Made by a program: the position numbers and the translations under genes | Part shown: piece by piece, positions 1 through 8,904 of the stretch | Layout: each line of letters starts with the position of its first letter | How positions within the stretch are numbered: position 1 is the first letter of the stretch | The notes under the pieces: generated by a model | What the model was told of the DNA's origin: nothing | What the model saw: the letters and a program-made list of their open reading frames with translations, nothing else | Databases searched by the model: none | Assembly (NCBI GenBank): GCA_023459275.1 | Contig: JAEWVC010000030.1 | Location: 93,622 to 157,621 of the forward strand | Origin: Bacillota bacterium | GTDB taxonomy: Bacteria; Bacillota; Clostridia; Christensenellales; Aristaeellaceae | Length of the DNA: 64,000 nucleotides | Direction: 5' to 3'

Positions 1-346
1 AAAAACGGGGGTTTTCGCAAAGGGGACGATAAGCGGCGTCCACTGGGATGACTGTGCTGGCAGTGAAGTCTACGCCGATTCCCACCACTTGAGCGGGGTC
101 CACCCCGCTTTGCGCGAGCAGCTTAGGCACAATGGAAACCAAGGCCAACTCGTAATCCCCCGGATGCTGTATAAAAAATTGTCCCTTCAGGGGCGTTCCG
201 TCAGGCAGAGTACGGTCAATGATGTTATGCGGATAAGGCAAAGCGGCCTCGGCGGCGATGAAGCCGTCCGACACACGAACCAGCACCCCCCGGCAGGACA
301 GGGAGCCATAATCCAAACCAATGGTATAGCGGGCGTTGTCAGTCAT
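1..346 (-). CDS. araB: Ribulokinase, partial (N-terminal part only)
   Basis: Partial gene that runs off the left end of the window; about 115 N-terminal residues are visible. The protein opens with an FGGY-kinase phosphate-binding segment (IGLDYGSLSCRGVLV, from residue 9) and later has GIGVDFTASTVIPVD. The spacing closely matches Bacillus AraB (IGVDFGTLSGRAVLV ... GIGIDFTACTILPVD, from memory). Ribulokinase phosphorylates L-ribulose to L-ribulose 5-phosphate in arabinose catabolism. The ATG at 346-344 overlaps the end of the DUF624 gene by 8 bases, so the two are translationally coupled and it is the last visible gene of the minus-strand sugar operon. The substrate could be another pentulose, because the C-terminal half is not visible. 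Confidence 0.85.
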   Translation of the reverse strand, partial: MTDNARYTIGLDYGSLSCRGVLVRVSDGFIAAEAALPYPHNIIDRTLPDGTPLKGQFFIQHPGDYELALVSIVPKLLAQSGVDPAQVVGIGVDFTASTVIPVDAAYRPLCENPRF

Positions 347-986
347 AATGGATTTCCTCGTTGCCAGGATTTTCATCCGTGAGTTTTTCAGGCTTCAGAC
401 CAAAGACATGGTTCAGTATTCTGGCCTGAACGTACAGGCCAAGCGCTACTGCGGGCAGCGCCCAGAACCAGGCCAGATAGACGCACAAGGCCATCAGCAG
501 CGTGATTGCCAGCAGGCACAGCGTCCACTGGAGCTTCTTTACCGTCCAGATCAGCGCGTTGGAAAGGGCCTGCTTCCAAGTCACATAAAAGCGAGACAGG
601 CCGGCGAACACATAAATGAATAAACTTGCATACAGCGCTGTAGTAAAGACCGTCAGTCCGCGCAGCATAGAAAGCATTGGGCTTGCAGGCTGTTCCATCA
701 CAAAGCAGATGCCGATATTGGTGATCACAAGAGCCCCCAAGGGAAGGGATACCAGCCACAGTTTGGTAGACAGGGAAAAATTGCCCTTGAAAGCGGTGGT
801 GTACTGGGTCCATACACCGGAACAGCTGTCTGCGGCGATGGACATCATCGTGGCGTTCATGGCGGCATAGCTGGCACCAATGGTCACTACCGGCAAGCAG
901 CCCAGGAGAAACAACGCCGTGGCGTACAGAATATCATACGCCCGGGTCAGGGCATGGATAATGGGGTTGTCCAGATTTATCCGCAT
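339..986 (-). CDS. DUF624 (YesL-like) membrane protein
   Basis: 215-residue integral membrane protein with about five hydrophobic segments (near residues 20-40, 75-95, 108-130, 150-170 and 172-190). It matches DUF624/YesL in length, in the conserved start (NPIIHALTRAYDILY) and in its place among CUT1 sugar ABC transporter genes. The biochemical role of this family is not known to me; it is usually linked to carbohydrate transporter operons. The start at 986 has GGAAGGGAT upstream. It lies 36 bases after the FAD oxidoreductase gene and overlaps araB, so it is inside the operon. Confidence 0.85.
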   Translation of the reverse strand: MRINLDNPIIHALTRAYDILYATALFLLGCLPVVTIGASYAAMNATMMSIAADSCSGVWTQYTTAFKGNFSLSTKLWLVSLPLGALVITNIGICFVMEQPASPMLSMLRGLTVFTTALYASLFIYVFAGLSRFYVTWKQALSNALIWTVKKLQWTLCLLAITLLMALCVYLAWFWALPAVALGLYVQARILNHVFGLKPEKLTDENPGNEEIHYD

Positions 987-1022
987 AGGATCCCTTCCTT
1001 TTGGGGAATAGGAGGGCCGGAA

Positions 1023-2777
1023 TCAGCGGGCCGCATCCACGCTGAAGAAGCCCACGCTCTCACCGCCCCAGCTTGCAAGGCCGGACAGAGTCACTGCCGT
1101 AGCATCCTGGGGAAGCGGCAGGGTCAGCACCGCCCTGCGGTTTTCGTCAATGGAGTAAGCTGTTTGCGTGCCATCCTTCCGGCGGATGGTTACGGTGCAG
1201 CTGCGCAACAGATTGGCAGGCATTTTTACCCGAGCCTCGGGCTGGTCGATATGGGTGCGCATGGAAAATTTTTGATAGCGGGGATCCTGGGAAATGCTCT
1301 CCCGGGAAAAATCAGGATCCAGGGCCAGCCGCAGGCTATGGCAGGGTCCCATGAGGGTCACAGTGAGCGCCTGACCATCGGGCAGGGTGAAGGTATTGGA
1401 GAAACCTCCATGAGGCCGCTCCCAGCCGTTATTCAGGATGGCTTGAGCTTCCCGGCTGACTTGGCAAAGTACCTTGCCAGTGGATGGGCGGGTGAACCTA
1501 GGCAGGAAGCAGCCGTCCTCCAAAAGCCATGCTTGCAATTCAGCTATGTGGTGAACTGCAACATCCCTGGGAAGGCAGCCATAGCGCAGGGCCAGGGCCG
1601 CGCCGGTCCCCGCCGCCTGACCGATCACCGAGCAGGTGGCCATGACCCGTGTGGAACTCATGGCCATATGGGTGGCGCTGATATTGCGCCCGGCAAACAA
1701 AAGGTTCGGGACATTTTTGGAATACAGGCAGCGGAAGGGGATCTCATAGGGTACATGGGGTGTGATATGGCGGGAGGAGTAACCCATGTAGCGCAGCCCC
1801 TGAGGACTGTGGTTGTCCATGGTCCAGCCGCCGAAGGCTACCGTATCCGGGAACGAACGGCCCTCCTCCAGATCTCGCTGATTGAGGATATAATCCCCCT
1901 CATAGCGACGGCTTTCTCTCTTTCCGGGGAGAAAGCCAATCCACTCCAGCTCCCAGTTATCCATGCCATGATCGCCATGGTTTTTCAGATGATCCCATAC
2001 GCCGTAGGCCACCTTGATCAATTCCTCGTTAATGGCTTGAGCATCCCGGATGGTATCCTGCTCACCTCCCAGCTCAATCCACCAGAAGTTTACCCCGGTT
2101 CCGATGATGTCGTGATTTTTCAAATACATGCTTTCATCGTCGGGGTAAACATAAGCCCAGTCTGGTGCTTTGAAGGGGCAGGGCCGGTCCGTCTGACGGG
2201 CTTCGATCATGCAGGAGGAACCCATGGTGCAGCGGTCGGCGGTTTCACAAGCGCCATATTCGCCGAATTCCTGCCGATCCTCCCGGCCCACCCGATAGGC
2301 CGCTCCAGAAAGCGGCGCTAAAATGCTATCCCCTGAGCAATCAATAAACAGCTCGGCGGACACCTGGTGAAAGGTGTAGCTGTTCAGTTGCCAGCCGGTG
2401 ATGCTGGCAATGCGGCCTTCATGCATCTGGCACCCCAGGCAGGAGGTATTGAGCAGGAGTGTCAGGTTTTCTTCCAGCATGGCCATCTGATACAGCACCG
2501 TATCCCAAATGGAATAGTTCATGGTGGGATTGCGGTAGATATTCTCTAATTCCACTTCTTGGATAAGGCCGGTTTCGCGGTTTTCCTTGCCGGCAGCCCC
2601 CCGCACCCACATGCGGATCTCGCTGGAGGCGTTGCCCCCCAGAACGGGCCGGTCATGCATTAGCAGCACCTTTGCGCCATGACGGGCGGCGGAAACGGCG
2701 GCGAACAGCCCTGCCAGGCCACCGCCGACAACACATAATTGGACATGATGATCCTGTTTATACTGCGAAAGCTCCAT
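1023..2777 (-). CDS. FAD-dependent oxidoreductase (PF12831-like) with C-terminal extension
   Basis: 584 residues. A Rossmann dinucleotide motif VVGGGLAG (residues 16-23) is followed by GGNASSEIRMWV near residues 48-59. Further on come a DCSGDS segment (conserved FAD contact), RESRRYEGDYIL, and a C-terminal block GRNISATHMAMSSTRVM then GQAAG. These blocks are shared with the three other flavoproteins of this locus. It is longer than them by about 130 residues, with a beta-rich tail after about residue 455. It is probably cytoplasmic, as no signal peptide is seen. The RBS is GAAGGAG before the ATG at 2777. It lies between the transporter permeases and DUF624/araB, so oxidation of an imported sugar or derivative is a reasonable inference. 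The substrate is unknown. Confidence 0.85.
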   Translation of the reverse strand: MELSQYKQDHHVQLCVVGGGLAGLFAAVSAARHGAKVLLMHDRPVLGGNASSEIRMWVRGAAGKENRETGLIQEVELENIYRNPTMNYSIWDTVLYQMAMLEENLTLLLNTSCLGCQMHEGRIASITGWQLNSYTFHQVSAELFIDCSGDSILAPLSGAAYRVGREDRQEFGEYGACETADRCTMGSSCMIEARQTDRPCPFKAPDWAYVYPDDESMYLKNHDIIGTGVNFWWIELGGEQDTIRDAQAINEELIKVAYGVWDHLKNHGDHGMDNWELEWIGFLPGKRESRRYEGDYILNQRDLEEGRSFPDTVAFGGWTMDNHSPQGLRYMGYSSRHITPHVPYEIPFRCLYSKNVPNLLFAGRNISATHMAMSSTRVMATCSVIGQAAGTGAALALRYGCLPRDVAVHHIAELQAWLLEDGCFLPRFTRPSTGKVLCQVSREAQAILNNGWERPHGGFSNTFTLPDGQALTVTLMGPCHSLRLALDPDFSRESISQDPRYQKFSMRTHIDQPEARVKMPANLLRSCTVTIRRKDGTQTAYSIDENRRAVLTLPLPQDATAVTLSGLASWGGESVGFFSVDAAR

Positions 2778-2889
2778 AACGGTACTCCTTCAGGCGGCTA
2801 GACAAAGCCTTCTTATCCATTATATTGGAAACTTGGGCGAAATGAAAGACTCGCAGCCACCTGATCAGATAGCAGCGAGCCGGAATGAC

Positions 2890-3723
2890 TTACCCCTTCA
2901 CGCCAGAGGTGGCGATGCCTTCTACAAAGTACTTCTGGCAGAAGATGAATAAGATGACCACCGGAATGATGGCGCTGGTGGCTGCGGCCATGTTCAGGTC
3001 ATAGCGTTGGAGGTCGTCCAGCATATACCAACGGATCACCTGAGAGATGGTATACAGGTTCGTCTTTACCAAGAAGATCAGGGGAGCCATGTACTCGTTC
3101 CAGCAGCTAATATAAGATAAAACCATCAGGGAGATCAGGCTGGGCTTGGTCAGAGGCATGAGGATCTGGGCAAAGATCCGTGGATGGCCCGCACCGTCGA
3201 TCTTGGCGGCTTCCATCAGATCATCCGGCAACCCTATGTAGAATTGGCGCAGGAGGAAAATAGCAGTAGCGTTAAAAAAGTGGGGCAGGATGATCGCCCA
3301 CAGATTATTGTACAGTCCCACGGTTTTGAACAAGATAAAACGGGGTACGATGGTGACTTCGGTGGGCATCATCATGGTGGCCAGGAACAGGCCAAACACT
3401 ATGCCCTTGCCCTTGAAGTTGATCTTGGCAAAGGCATAGGCGGCGAGGGAGGCCTCCAACAACTGCACCAGGGTGCCGACTACTGTAATGAAAGCGGTGT
3501 TGGCATATGCGCTGAACATGCTCACATTAGGGTCAGTCCAGACGGTGGCGTAGTTATCCCAGCGCCACACCTCGGGCAGCCAGTGCCAATTCGCAGAAAA
3601 GACCTCGTTGGTATTTTTCAGAGAGGAGGTGACCATCCAGATCAGCGGAAGCAGAAACGCCAAGGAAACCAACCCTAGGATCAGGGTCTTGATAAAAGCT
3701 GAAAGTTTTTCACGGCTTTTCAT
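2890..3723 (-). CDS. Carbohydrate ABC transporter permease, MalG type (CUT1)
   Basis: 277-residue inner-membrane permease with six predicted membrane segments. The cytoplasmic EAA loop MEAAKIDGAGHPRIFAQILM contacts the ATPase, and the C-terminus ends in the VEGIATSGVKG type sequence typical of MalG proteins. The ATG at 3723 is preceded by TAAGGAGGCGAACGTTA, an excellent RBS; a longer reading from 3774 would run into the upstream gene. It is the third gene after the binding protein and the first permease. No ATPase gene is present nearby, so a shared MsmX/MsmK-type ATPase elsewhere is likely. Confidence 0.93.
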   Translation of the reverse strand: MKSREKLSAFIKTLILGLVSLAFLLPLIWMVTSSLKNTNEVFSANWHWLPEVWRWDNYATVWTDPNVSMFSAYANTAFITVVGTLVQLLEASLAAYAFAKINFKGKGIVFGLFLATMMMPTEVTIVPRFILFKTVGLYNNLWAIILPHFFNATAIFLLRQFYIGLPDDLMEAAKIDGAGHPRIFAQILMPLTKPSLISLMVLSYISCWNEYMAPLIFLVKTNLYTISQVIRWYMLDDLQRYDLNMAAATSAIIPVVILFIFCQKYFVEGIATSGVKG

Positions 3724-3742
3724 TAACGTTCGCCTCCTTATC

Positions 3743-4669
3743 TTAGTAGTGGACCCATTTTTTCTGGCCGGCAAAGTTGATCGCAGTAAAGAGGATGATG
3801 ATTAAAAGCAGGACCACGGATTGGGCTGAGGCGTAGCCGTGCTGGTAGACGCCGAAAGCCGTGCTGTATATCTCCTGGACGATGGAGGTGTTGGAGGTGA
3901 TGGAGGAACCCATGGTAAAGACGTTGACCGAGCCGAAGATCTTGAAGATGGCAATGAGGCGCACGATCACCAAATAGAAGGTGGTGGGAGAGACCATGGG
4001 CACGGTGATCTTCATAAATTGCTGAAAGCCGCTGGCACCGTCGATGGTGGCGGCTTCATAGAGGCTGCGGGGCACGTTTTGCAGGGCAGCCATGTAGATG
4101 ATGAGCACATAGCCAAGGCTGGTCCATATGACAAGCATGATAATGGGAAACTTGGTGACGCTGGGGTCCACCGTCCATTTGACAGGCTCGGTGATCCAGC
4201 CTATTTGGGCGAGAAAGGCGTTGACTAGGCCGTCCTCCCGAAAGAGAAATTTAAACACGGCGCCCAGGGCTACGACGGATGAGATATAGGGGATGAAAAA
4301 GGCAAGGCGCAGCGCCTTTTTAAGGAAGACCTTGCCGTTGAGGACATAAGCCAGGATAAGGCCCAGGATGATGGAAGCAGGCACTGTGGTAAAGGCGTAA
4401 ATAAAGGTGTTTCCTATGGATTGCATGAACCGGCGGTCGGTAAGGATATCTCTAAAATTGTCAAAGCCGATGAAGTCGATGTATTTGCCCAGATTGGCAA
4501 GGTTCCTGACCTTCAGAAAATTGAACTCCGTGAAGGAAAGGATCAGCGTGAGAAAGAAAGGAAACGCGATCAACAGAATATATGTGATCAGCGCCGGAGA
4601 AACAAAGGCATACCCTGCCAGGTTCTCCTTTATTTGATTATGGTTGTGGTTGCGGCCTGCTCTGCTCAT
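3743..4669 (-). CDS. Carbohydrate ABC transporter permease, MalF/UgpA type (CUT1)
   Basis: 308-residue permease with a short basic N-terminus (MSRAGRNHNHNQIKENLAG), a first membrane span at about residues 20-40, and the EAA loop YEAATIDGASGFQQFMKITV before the last spans. It pairs with the MalG-type protein 19 bases downstream. The start at 4669 follows GAGGTTGG; an upstream in-frame ATG at 4777 would overlap the binding-protein gene and a hairpin and is rejected. It imports a mono- or oligosaccharide whose identity the sequence does not reveal; the adjacent araB suggests a pentose or a pentose-containing glycan. Confidence 0.92.
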   Translation of the reverse strand: MSRAGRNHNHNQIKENLAGYAFVSPALITYILLIAFPFFLTLILSFTEFNFLKVRNLANLGKYIDFIGFDNFRDILTDRRFMQSIGNTFIYAFTTVPASIILGLILAYVLNGKVFLKKALRLAFFIPYISSVVALGAVFKFLFREDGLVNAFLAQIGWITEPVKWTVDPSVTKFPIIMLVIWTSLGYVLIIYMAALQNVPRSLYEAATIDGASGFQQFMKITVPMVSPTTFYLVIVRLIAIFKIFGSVNVFTMGSSITSNTSIVQEIYSTAFGVYQHGYASAQSVVLLLIIILFTAINFAGQKKWVHY

Positions 4670-4721
4670 GGATCCAACCTCATTTCCTGGTTTCTCCAGC
4701 GCCTGCTCGAGAGTGAAGAGG

Positions 4722-4749
4722 GGGGAGCGCTCCCAGGGGAACGCTCCCC
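4722..4749. other. Stem-loop between binding-protein and permease genes
   Basis: The arms GGGGAGCG (4722-4729) and CGCTCCCC (4742-4749) are perfectly complementary with a 12-base loop. No T-run follows on the minus strand, so this is not a classical terminator. Its place directly after the binding-protein stop suggests an mRNA-stabilising or partial read-through element that keeps binding-protein mRNA above permease mRNA. Confidence 0.6.
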
Positions 4750-4760
4750 ACCGGGTGCAA

Positions 4761-6119
4761 TTACTTGGCCTTTTCAATGGCCTCGTCAGCCAGCTTGGTC
4801 AATTCAGCCAGAGCGGCTTCAGGGGTCATGTTGTCGTTCAGGGCGTACATGGTGTATTCAGCCATGAGAGAGTTAATATCAGCGTAAGCGGTCAGCTCAT
4901 CCTCATAGTAAGCGGGATTGGTAGCAACGCCCACCACACGCTTGAAGGATTCCACATCCACATACTTTGCGGCCTCTTCCTCGGAGCCGAACAGCAGGGA
5001 CAGGGCGGAACCAGCCTCAGTGCCGGTCCAGTTGGGCTGATGACCTGCGGCAGCCAGGTACTTTACGCCATAGGTGGAATACCACTTGAGAAACGCCCAG
5101 CAGGCGGCGAATTCCTCTTCGGTGCGGCCGTCCTTGATGCAGATGCCGGCATGGGAGAAGGGAGACACGCCGCTCATGTAGTTGGTCTGCCCCTTTTCCA
5201 GCACAGGCCAGGGGGCGAAGCCGGTGATGAAGTCAACGCCGTAGTTTTCGGTATCGGGGAGAAAGCGGACCATGTTAGGGGTCAAGGAGGAGTTGGCCAT
5301 GCGCTCCACCAGGAAGGTCTGCTGAGACTGCAGGTTGTCGCCGCGGTACACAGACTTGGGGAACCAGATCTTATCCACCACTTCGGCCTGGTACTCGGTC
5401 TTCAGAGCGTCGATCATGATGGGGTTATCGAAGGAGGAGGTGCCGTCCTCATCATAATAGGCGTTCTTGCCTACCACAGAGCCATACACATAGGTGTAGT
5501 AGTTCTGAGAATGGTAGCTGGAGCCGCCGTACACCTTCACCGTGCCATCCTCATTGTATTCGGTCATTGCCTTGGAGGCGGCCAAATATTCGTCCCAGGT
5601 CCATTCAGTGGGCAGCGCCCCCAGACCAGCCTTTTCCCAGGCGGCCATATTGATGGCAACATAATAGCTCAGGCCGCCGCAGGGGAAGCTGTAGATGCAG
5701 TCGTCATACTTGAAGGCTTCGGAGCCCCAGTTGGCCATCAAATCGATCTGTTCTTCTTCCACCAGATCGGTCAGGTCTTCATACAGCCCGGATTCCCAGC
5801 GTTTGTATGCGTTAGATAGGCCGAAGGAAGCCAGCACGTCCACTTCACCGGCCATAATGGACGTGTTCACGGACAGGTTGCCGTCGGCATTGTTGTTGTA
5901 GGTGTTCAGGTTCACCTTGATGTTGGGGTAGGTCTCATTGAATTCAGCGATCAAGGCATCCATGCCCTGGTTCCCCTTGAAGGGCATCCAGAAAGAGATT
6001 TCGCCGGAGATGGAAGTGTCGTCTTCCAGAATCCAGCTGGTGATGTCCGCACCCGCGGCATAGGCCAGGGTAGGCAGCAGCATTATGGCTGCCAACAGGA
6101 TAGCGAGAACTTTTTTCAT
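4761..6119 (-). CDS. Extracellular sugar-binding protein (CUT1)
   Basis: 452 residues. The N-terminus MKKVLAILLAAIMLLPTLAYA is a signal peptide with a type I cleavage site (AYA-AG). No cysteine follows, so it is not an obvious lipoprotein. The mature part has the family 1 binding-protein pattern (ISFWMPFKGNQGMDALIAEF, then a helix and NIKVNLNTY). It captures the substrate for the two permeases downstream. The start at 6119 has AAAAGGAGG. A LacI-type operator (6173-6190) and another palindrome (6142-6167) lie just upstream, so it may be controlled separately from the preceding FAD gene. Confidence 0.92.
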   Translation of the reverse strand: MKKVLAILLAAIMLLPTLAYAAGADITSWILEDDTSISGEISFWMPFKGNQGMDALIAEFNETYPNIKVNLNTYNNNADGNLSVNTSIMAGEVDVLASFGLSNAYKRWESGLYEDLTDLVEEEQIDLMANWGSEAFKYDDCIYSFPCGGLSYYVAINMAAWEKAGLGALPTEWTWDEYLAASKAMTEYNEDGTVKVYGGSSYHSQNYYTYVYGSVVGKNAYYDEDGTSSFDNPIMIDALKTEYQAEVVDKIWFPKSVYRGDNLQSQQTFLVERMANSSLTPNMVRFLPDTENYGVDFITGFAPWPVLEKGQTNYMSGVSPFSHAGICIKDGRTEEEFAACWAFLKWYSTYGVKYLAAAGHQPNWTGTEAGSALSLLFGSEEEAAKYVDVESFKRVVGVATNPAYYEDELTAYADINSLMAEYTMYALNDNMTPEAALAELTKLADEAIEKAK

Positions 6120-6141
6120 GAGAAGTGCCTCCTTTTTTATT

Positions 6142-6167
6142 TTATCATCGGGATCTCCCGATAATAA
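6142..6167. promoter_or_regulatory. 26-bp near-perfect palindrome upstream of the binding-protein gene
   Basis: The half-sites TTATCATCGGGA (6142-6153) and TCCCGATAATAA (6156-6167) are inverted, with one mismatch and a 2-base centre. It lies 23 bases upstream of the binding-protein start, and on the minus strand the T-rich side is upstream, so it does not look like a terminator of the preceding gene. It could be an operator for a regulator other than the LacI protein, because its half-site differs from the TTTGGA sites. Confidence 0.45.
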
Positions 6168-6172
6168 CCGGC

Positions 6173-6190
6173 ATTTGGAGCGCTCTAAAT
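6173..6190. promoter_or_regulatory. LacI-type operator (site 1)
   Basis: ATTTGGAGCGCTCTAAAT is an 18-bp palindrome with one mismatch and a central CG, the usual form of LacI/GalR family operators. The same half-site (TTTGGA) recurs upstream of the LacI gene at 8728-8743 and upstream of the plus-strand operon at 9381-9398. Here it lies 54 bases before the sugar-binding protein gene. Confidence 0.7.
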
Positions 6191-6269
6191 CATGCGCGGC
6201 AGCGATTCTGGCAGGGAAGGGCGTCGTATTTTCGCCTCTGCCTCCGGAAAAGGATTTCTAAAGCGAAGA

Positions 6270-7634
6270 TCAAAGATAGGCGTTGTTTTCCTTCAAACGG
6301 CGTCGCAGTGCCTGAACGTCTACCCTGCGGGGGGAAACGGCGGCCTTCACCGCCAGGGCGGCGGCGGTTCCAGCGGCCTGCCCCATACCCATGCAGGGAG
6401 GCATCACCCGGATGGCCCCCGCGGCGGTAGAATCGGCGCTGACGCAGCGGCCCGCCACCAGCAGTCCTTCCACCCTGCTGGCAAGGAGGCTGCGGTAAGG
6501 GACGCCGTAATAGTCTCCCTCAATGGAAATGTATTCGTTGCTGGTAGGCCCGAAGCGGCCGTGAACATCCACGGAGTTGGCGGCCAAGAGGATGCTGTCC
6601 TCCGGCACCTTGGCAGAGATCAGGTCTTCGGCAGTGAGCCGGTAATCGCCCTCGATATGGCGGCTTTCCCGGATCCCCACATAGGACGCGGTGCCCTTGA
6701 GCTTTGCGTTTTCGCAGCCAGGGACATATTTGCGCAAAAATTTAAGGATATGTTCCGCCTGGCGGCGGCCTTCAATCTCCCCCCGGGTCAGGCTCTCGTT
6801 ATCAGTGGCGTCCACATGCATGATCCGGGAGGTGTTTACGCACCACTCGTCAGGCTTAGGCATCCGAAACAGCCCCAGGCTGACCCGGTTCAGGGTCCAG
6901 TCGCCCTTTTTCCGGGCCTCGGAAACCCGCCAGTGGAAGGAGCGGTAGTTCACCCCGTTTTTGCGGTAGAAATTATGAAGATTGGCCTGTATATCGGCCT
7001 CCATGGCCTTTTCATCGCAGTTGCAGATATGGAAGAACATGCTGGCGGGCTGCATCAGCCCCAGCGCCTTATTGCCCATCTCGTAAGGAACGCCTGCCCG
7101 GGCGGCCACGTCGCCGTCCCCGGTACAGTCAATGACCACCTTGCCCCGAATGCTTTCCGATCCGCTCTTGGAGACGACCTCCACCCCTTCGATGGCGCTG
7201 CCGTTCATCATGGGCTTTAGAAACTGGGTATGATAGAGGAGCTTTACGCCGGCTTCTTCCAGCATATCATCCATCACCAGCTTCAGTCCTTCGGCCTCAA
7301 AAGGGGTCACATGGTCGTGGCCAACCACAATCCAGGAGGTAAAGGCGGTGCCGGCCCGCACCTGGGAGGGGTGGATCGCATAGCCCTGCGCCACCATGCG
7401 GTTCACGATCTCCTCAAAGAGGCCGCGGATGATCATCCGCTCCCCTTTGCGATCGTAGCAGGTCATAAAGGGCCCCACCATGCCCTGGGTGGCCATACCG
7501 CCGCAAAAAGCGCCCTGCTCAACCAGCAGCACTTTCACGCCCTCCCGTGCGGCGGCGATGGCAGCGCACATCCCGGCGGGACCGCCGCCCACCACAATGA
7601 CATCAGCGCTAAATCTATCCGGAACATGGGTCAT
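6270..7634 (-). CDS. FAD-dependent oxidoreductase (PF12831-like)
   Basis: 454 residues. FAD-binding GGGPAG is at residues 16-21, followed by FCGGMATQGMVGPFM, DCTGDGDVAARAG, IRESRHIEGDYRL, and the C-terminal GRCVSADSTAAGAIRVM with GQAAG. This is the compact form of the family found three times in the locus. The start at 7634 has GGAGG seven bases upstream. It lies 24 bases after the LacI gene, so the two are co-transcribed, and is followed by the binding-protein gene after an operator-bearing gap. The substrate is unknown; oxidation or reduction of an imported sugar derivative is inferred from context. Confidence 0.87.
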   Translation of the reverse strand: MTHVPDRFSADVIVVGGGPAGMCAAIAAAREGVKVLLVEQGAFCGGMATQGMVGPFMTCYDRKGERMIIRGLFEEIVNRMVAQGYAIHPSQVRAGTAFTSWIVVGHDHVTPFEAEGLKLVMDDMLEEAGVKLLYHTQFLKPMMNGSAIEGVEVVSKSGSESIRGKVVIDCTGDGDVAARAGVPYEMGNKALGLMQPASMFFHICNCDEKAMEADIQANLHNFYRKNGVNYRSFHWRVSEARKKGDWTLNRVSLGLFRMPKPDEWCVNTSRIMHVDATDNESLTRGEIEGRRQAEHILKFLRKYVPGCENAKLKGTASYVGIRESRHIEGDYRLTAEDLISAKVPEDSILLAANSVDVHGRFGPTSNEYISIEGDYYGVPYRSLLASRVEGLLVAGRCVSADSTAAGAIRVMPPCMGMGQAAGTAAALAVKAAVSPRRVDVQALRRRLKENNAYL

Positions 7635-7658
7635 GACGCTACCTCCAAAAATGAGGGA

Positions 7659-8708
7659 CTAAATGTCTCTAGGCTGCACGCTTGATCGGCGTACCAGATA
7701 AGGGGCAAGGGCAAAGTGCTCCACTGGGCGAGTGGGATCCTGCAGCCGCTGAAGCATGCATTGAGACGCCTGACAGCCGATTTCTTCCTTTCGGATGTTG
7801 ATGCTGGTAAGCGCCGGGGTAGCATAGCCGCAGATGGAGGAATCCTCATAGGCGATGATGGAAAGATCCCGGGGTACCCGCACGCCGATTTCATATAGGT
7901 AGGCCAGTACCCCCGCGGCGCTTTGACCATTGGCGGCCACCATGCCGTCAGGCCGGTTCCTGGCTTCCCAGAATTCCTTGAAAGCCGTGTAGGCGCTGCT
8001 GCCGTTATTGGACACCGCCTGGATGTTCCACTCGGGGGAAAAGGGCATCCCGTGGGCTTCCAGCCTTTGCCGGTAGCCTTCCAGCCGCAGATTGTGGGAA
8101 AGAAGGCGGCTGGAGCAATTCAGCAGGCAGATGCGCTGGTGTCCTGTGGCAATCAGCTCATCCATCGCCAAGGCCGTGCCCACGCCGGGGTCTGCGTAAA
8201 CGGAATCAACGCCGTCCACATAGCTGCCAACGCCCACCATCACAAAGGGCAAGCCGGTTTGGCCCAGATTTTCGATGAAGCAGTCGCTGTACGGAGCGCC
8301 CACTATAAAAACACCGTCCACCCTCTTTTCCCTTACCATGCGGGGCAGTTCCTCCGGGACGGCGATGGAGCAGAACCTTTCGGTAATCACGCCGTAGTCC
8401 GTTCCGATCAGCCCGGCCATGATGCCGTTGAAAAGGTTGTAGGAGCACAGCCCCACATGCTGGTCATTATCGTAAGGGATCTGGGTGGTGGAGGGCAGAT
8501 AATCCTGCATAAAAACCACCCCCAAGTTGTGGGTGACCCGGGCACTAAGCCCCCGGGCGTTGCTGTTGGGAACGTAATTGATCTCAGCAATTACCTGCTG
8601 CACCAGTTGGCGGGTCTTTTCCTTTACCAGCGGGCTATGATTGATCACCAAGGAGACCGTGCTTCGGGACACGCCTGCCCGCCGGGCGACATCGTTAATC
8701 GTAGCCAC
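7659..8708 (-). CDS. LacI-family transcriptional regulator
   Basis: 349 residues. The N-terminal helix-turn-helix starts at once (ATINDVARRAGVSRSTVSLV), followed by the hinge and a periplasmic-binding-like effector domain to the end. The start chosen is GTG at 8708 with GGGGAGG six bases upstream; an upstream ATG (8783) would add 25 residues before the HTH, which is atypical. Its own operator (8728-8743) and promoter (8801-8829) are visible, so it is probably autoregulated. Related operators precede the binding-protein gene and the plus-strand FAD operon, making this the local regulator. The effector is probably the transported sugar or a product of it. Confidence 0.93.
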   Translation of the reverse strand: MATINDVARRAGVSRSTVSLVINHSPLVKEKTRQLVQQVIAEINYVPNSNARGLSARVTHNLGVVFMQDYLPSTTQIPYDNDQHVGLCSYNLFNGIMAGLIGTDYGVITERFCSIAVPEELPRMVREKRVDGVFIVGAPYSDCFIENLGQTGLPFVMVGVGSYVDGVDSVYADPGVGTALAMDELIATGHQRICLLNCSSRLLSHNLRLEGYRQRLEAHGMPFSPEWNIQAVSNNGSSAYTAFKEFWEARNRPDGMVAANGQSAAGVLAYLYEIGVRVPRDLSIIAYEDSSICGYATPALTSINIRKEEIGCQASQCMLQRLQDPTRPVEHFALAPYLVRRSSVQPRDI

Positions 8709-8727
8709 GAGAACCTCCCCCTTCTTT

Positions 8728-8743
8728 TTTGGAACGCTCCAAA
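8728..8743. promoter_or_regulatory. LacI-type operator (site 2, autoregulatory)
   Basis: TTTGGAACGCTCCAAA is a 16-bp palindrome with one mismatch around a central CG. It lies 20 bases upstream of the GTG start of the LacI gene and downstream of its promoter, where a bound repressor would block elongation. Confidence 0.75.
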
Positions 8744-8800
8744 TCCAACGGATAAAAAATGGCGAAATACAAAATCGAATCATCTATCGCCGGTGTGGTT

Positions 8801-8829
8801 AGTATATAGGCTTTTAATGTGGTTGTCAA
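8801..8829 (-). promoter_or_regulatory. Sigma-A type promoter of the LacI-FAD-transporter operon
   Basis: On the minus strand TTGACA (8829-8824) and TATACT (8806-8801) are separated by 17 bases, a near-consensus promoter. Transcription would begin near 8794, giving a leader of about 85 nt that contains operator site 2. Confidence 0.8.
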
Positions 8830-8904
8830 TCACTTATTTGAGAAACTCGGGAGGTGATTTTCACTTTACAAAAGCTGGAGGAGATTCCACAATAAAGCAT
8901 AATT

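Noticed and set aside
954..2321. Long plus-strand open frame (455 codons) opposite the first FAD gene
   Set aside because: It mirrors the minus-strand FAD gene, has low-complexity HG/AG-rich composition, no RBS and no domain; a high-GC antisense shadow.
4644..5819. Plus-strand open frame of 391 codons opposite the binding-protein gene
   Set aside because: Antisense shadow of a confidently assigned binding protein; no motif or RBS.
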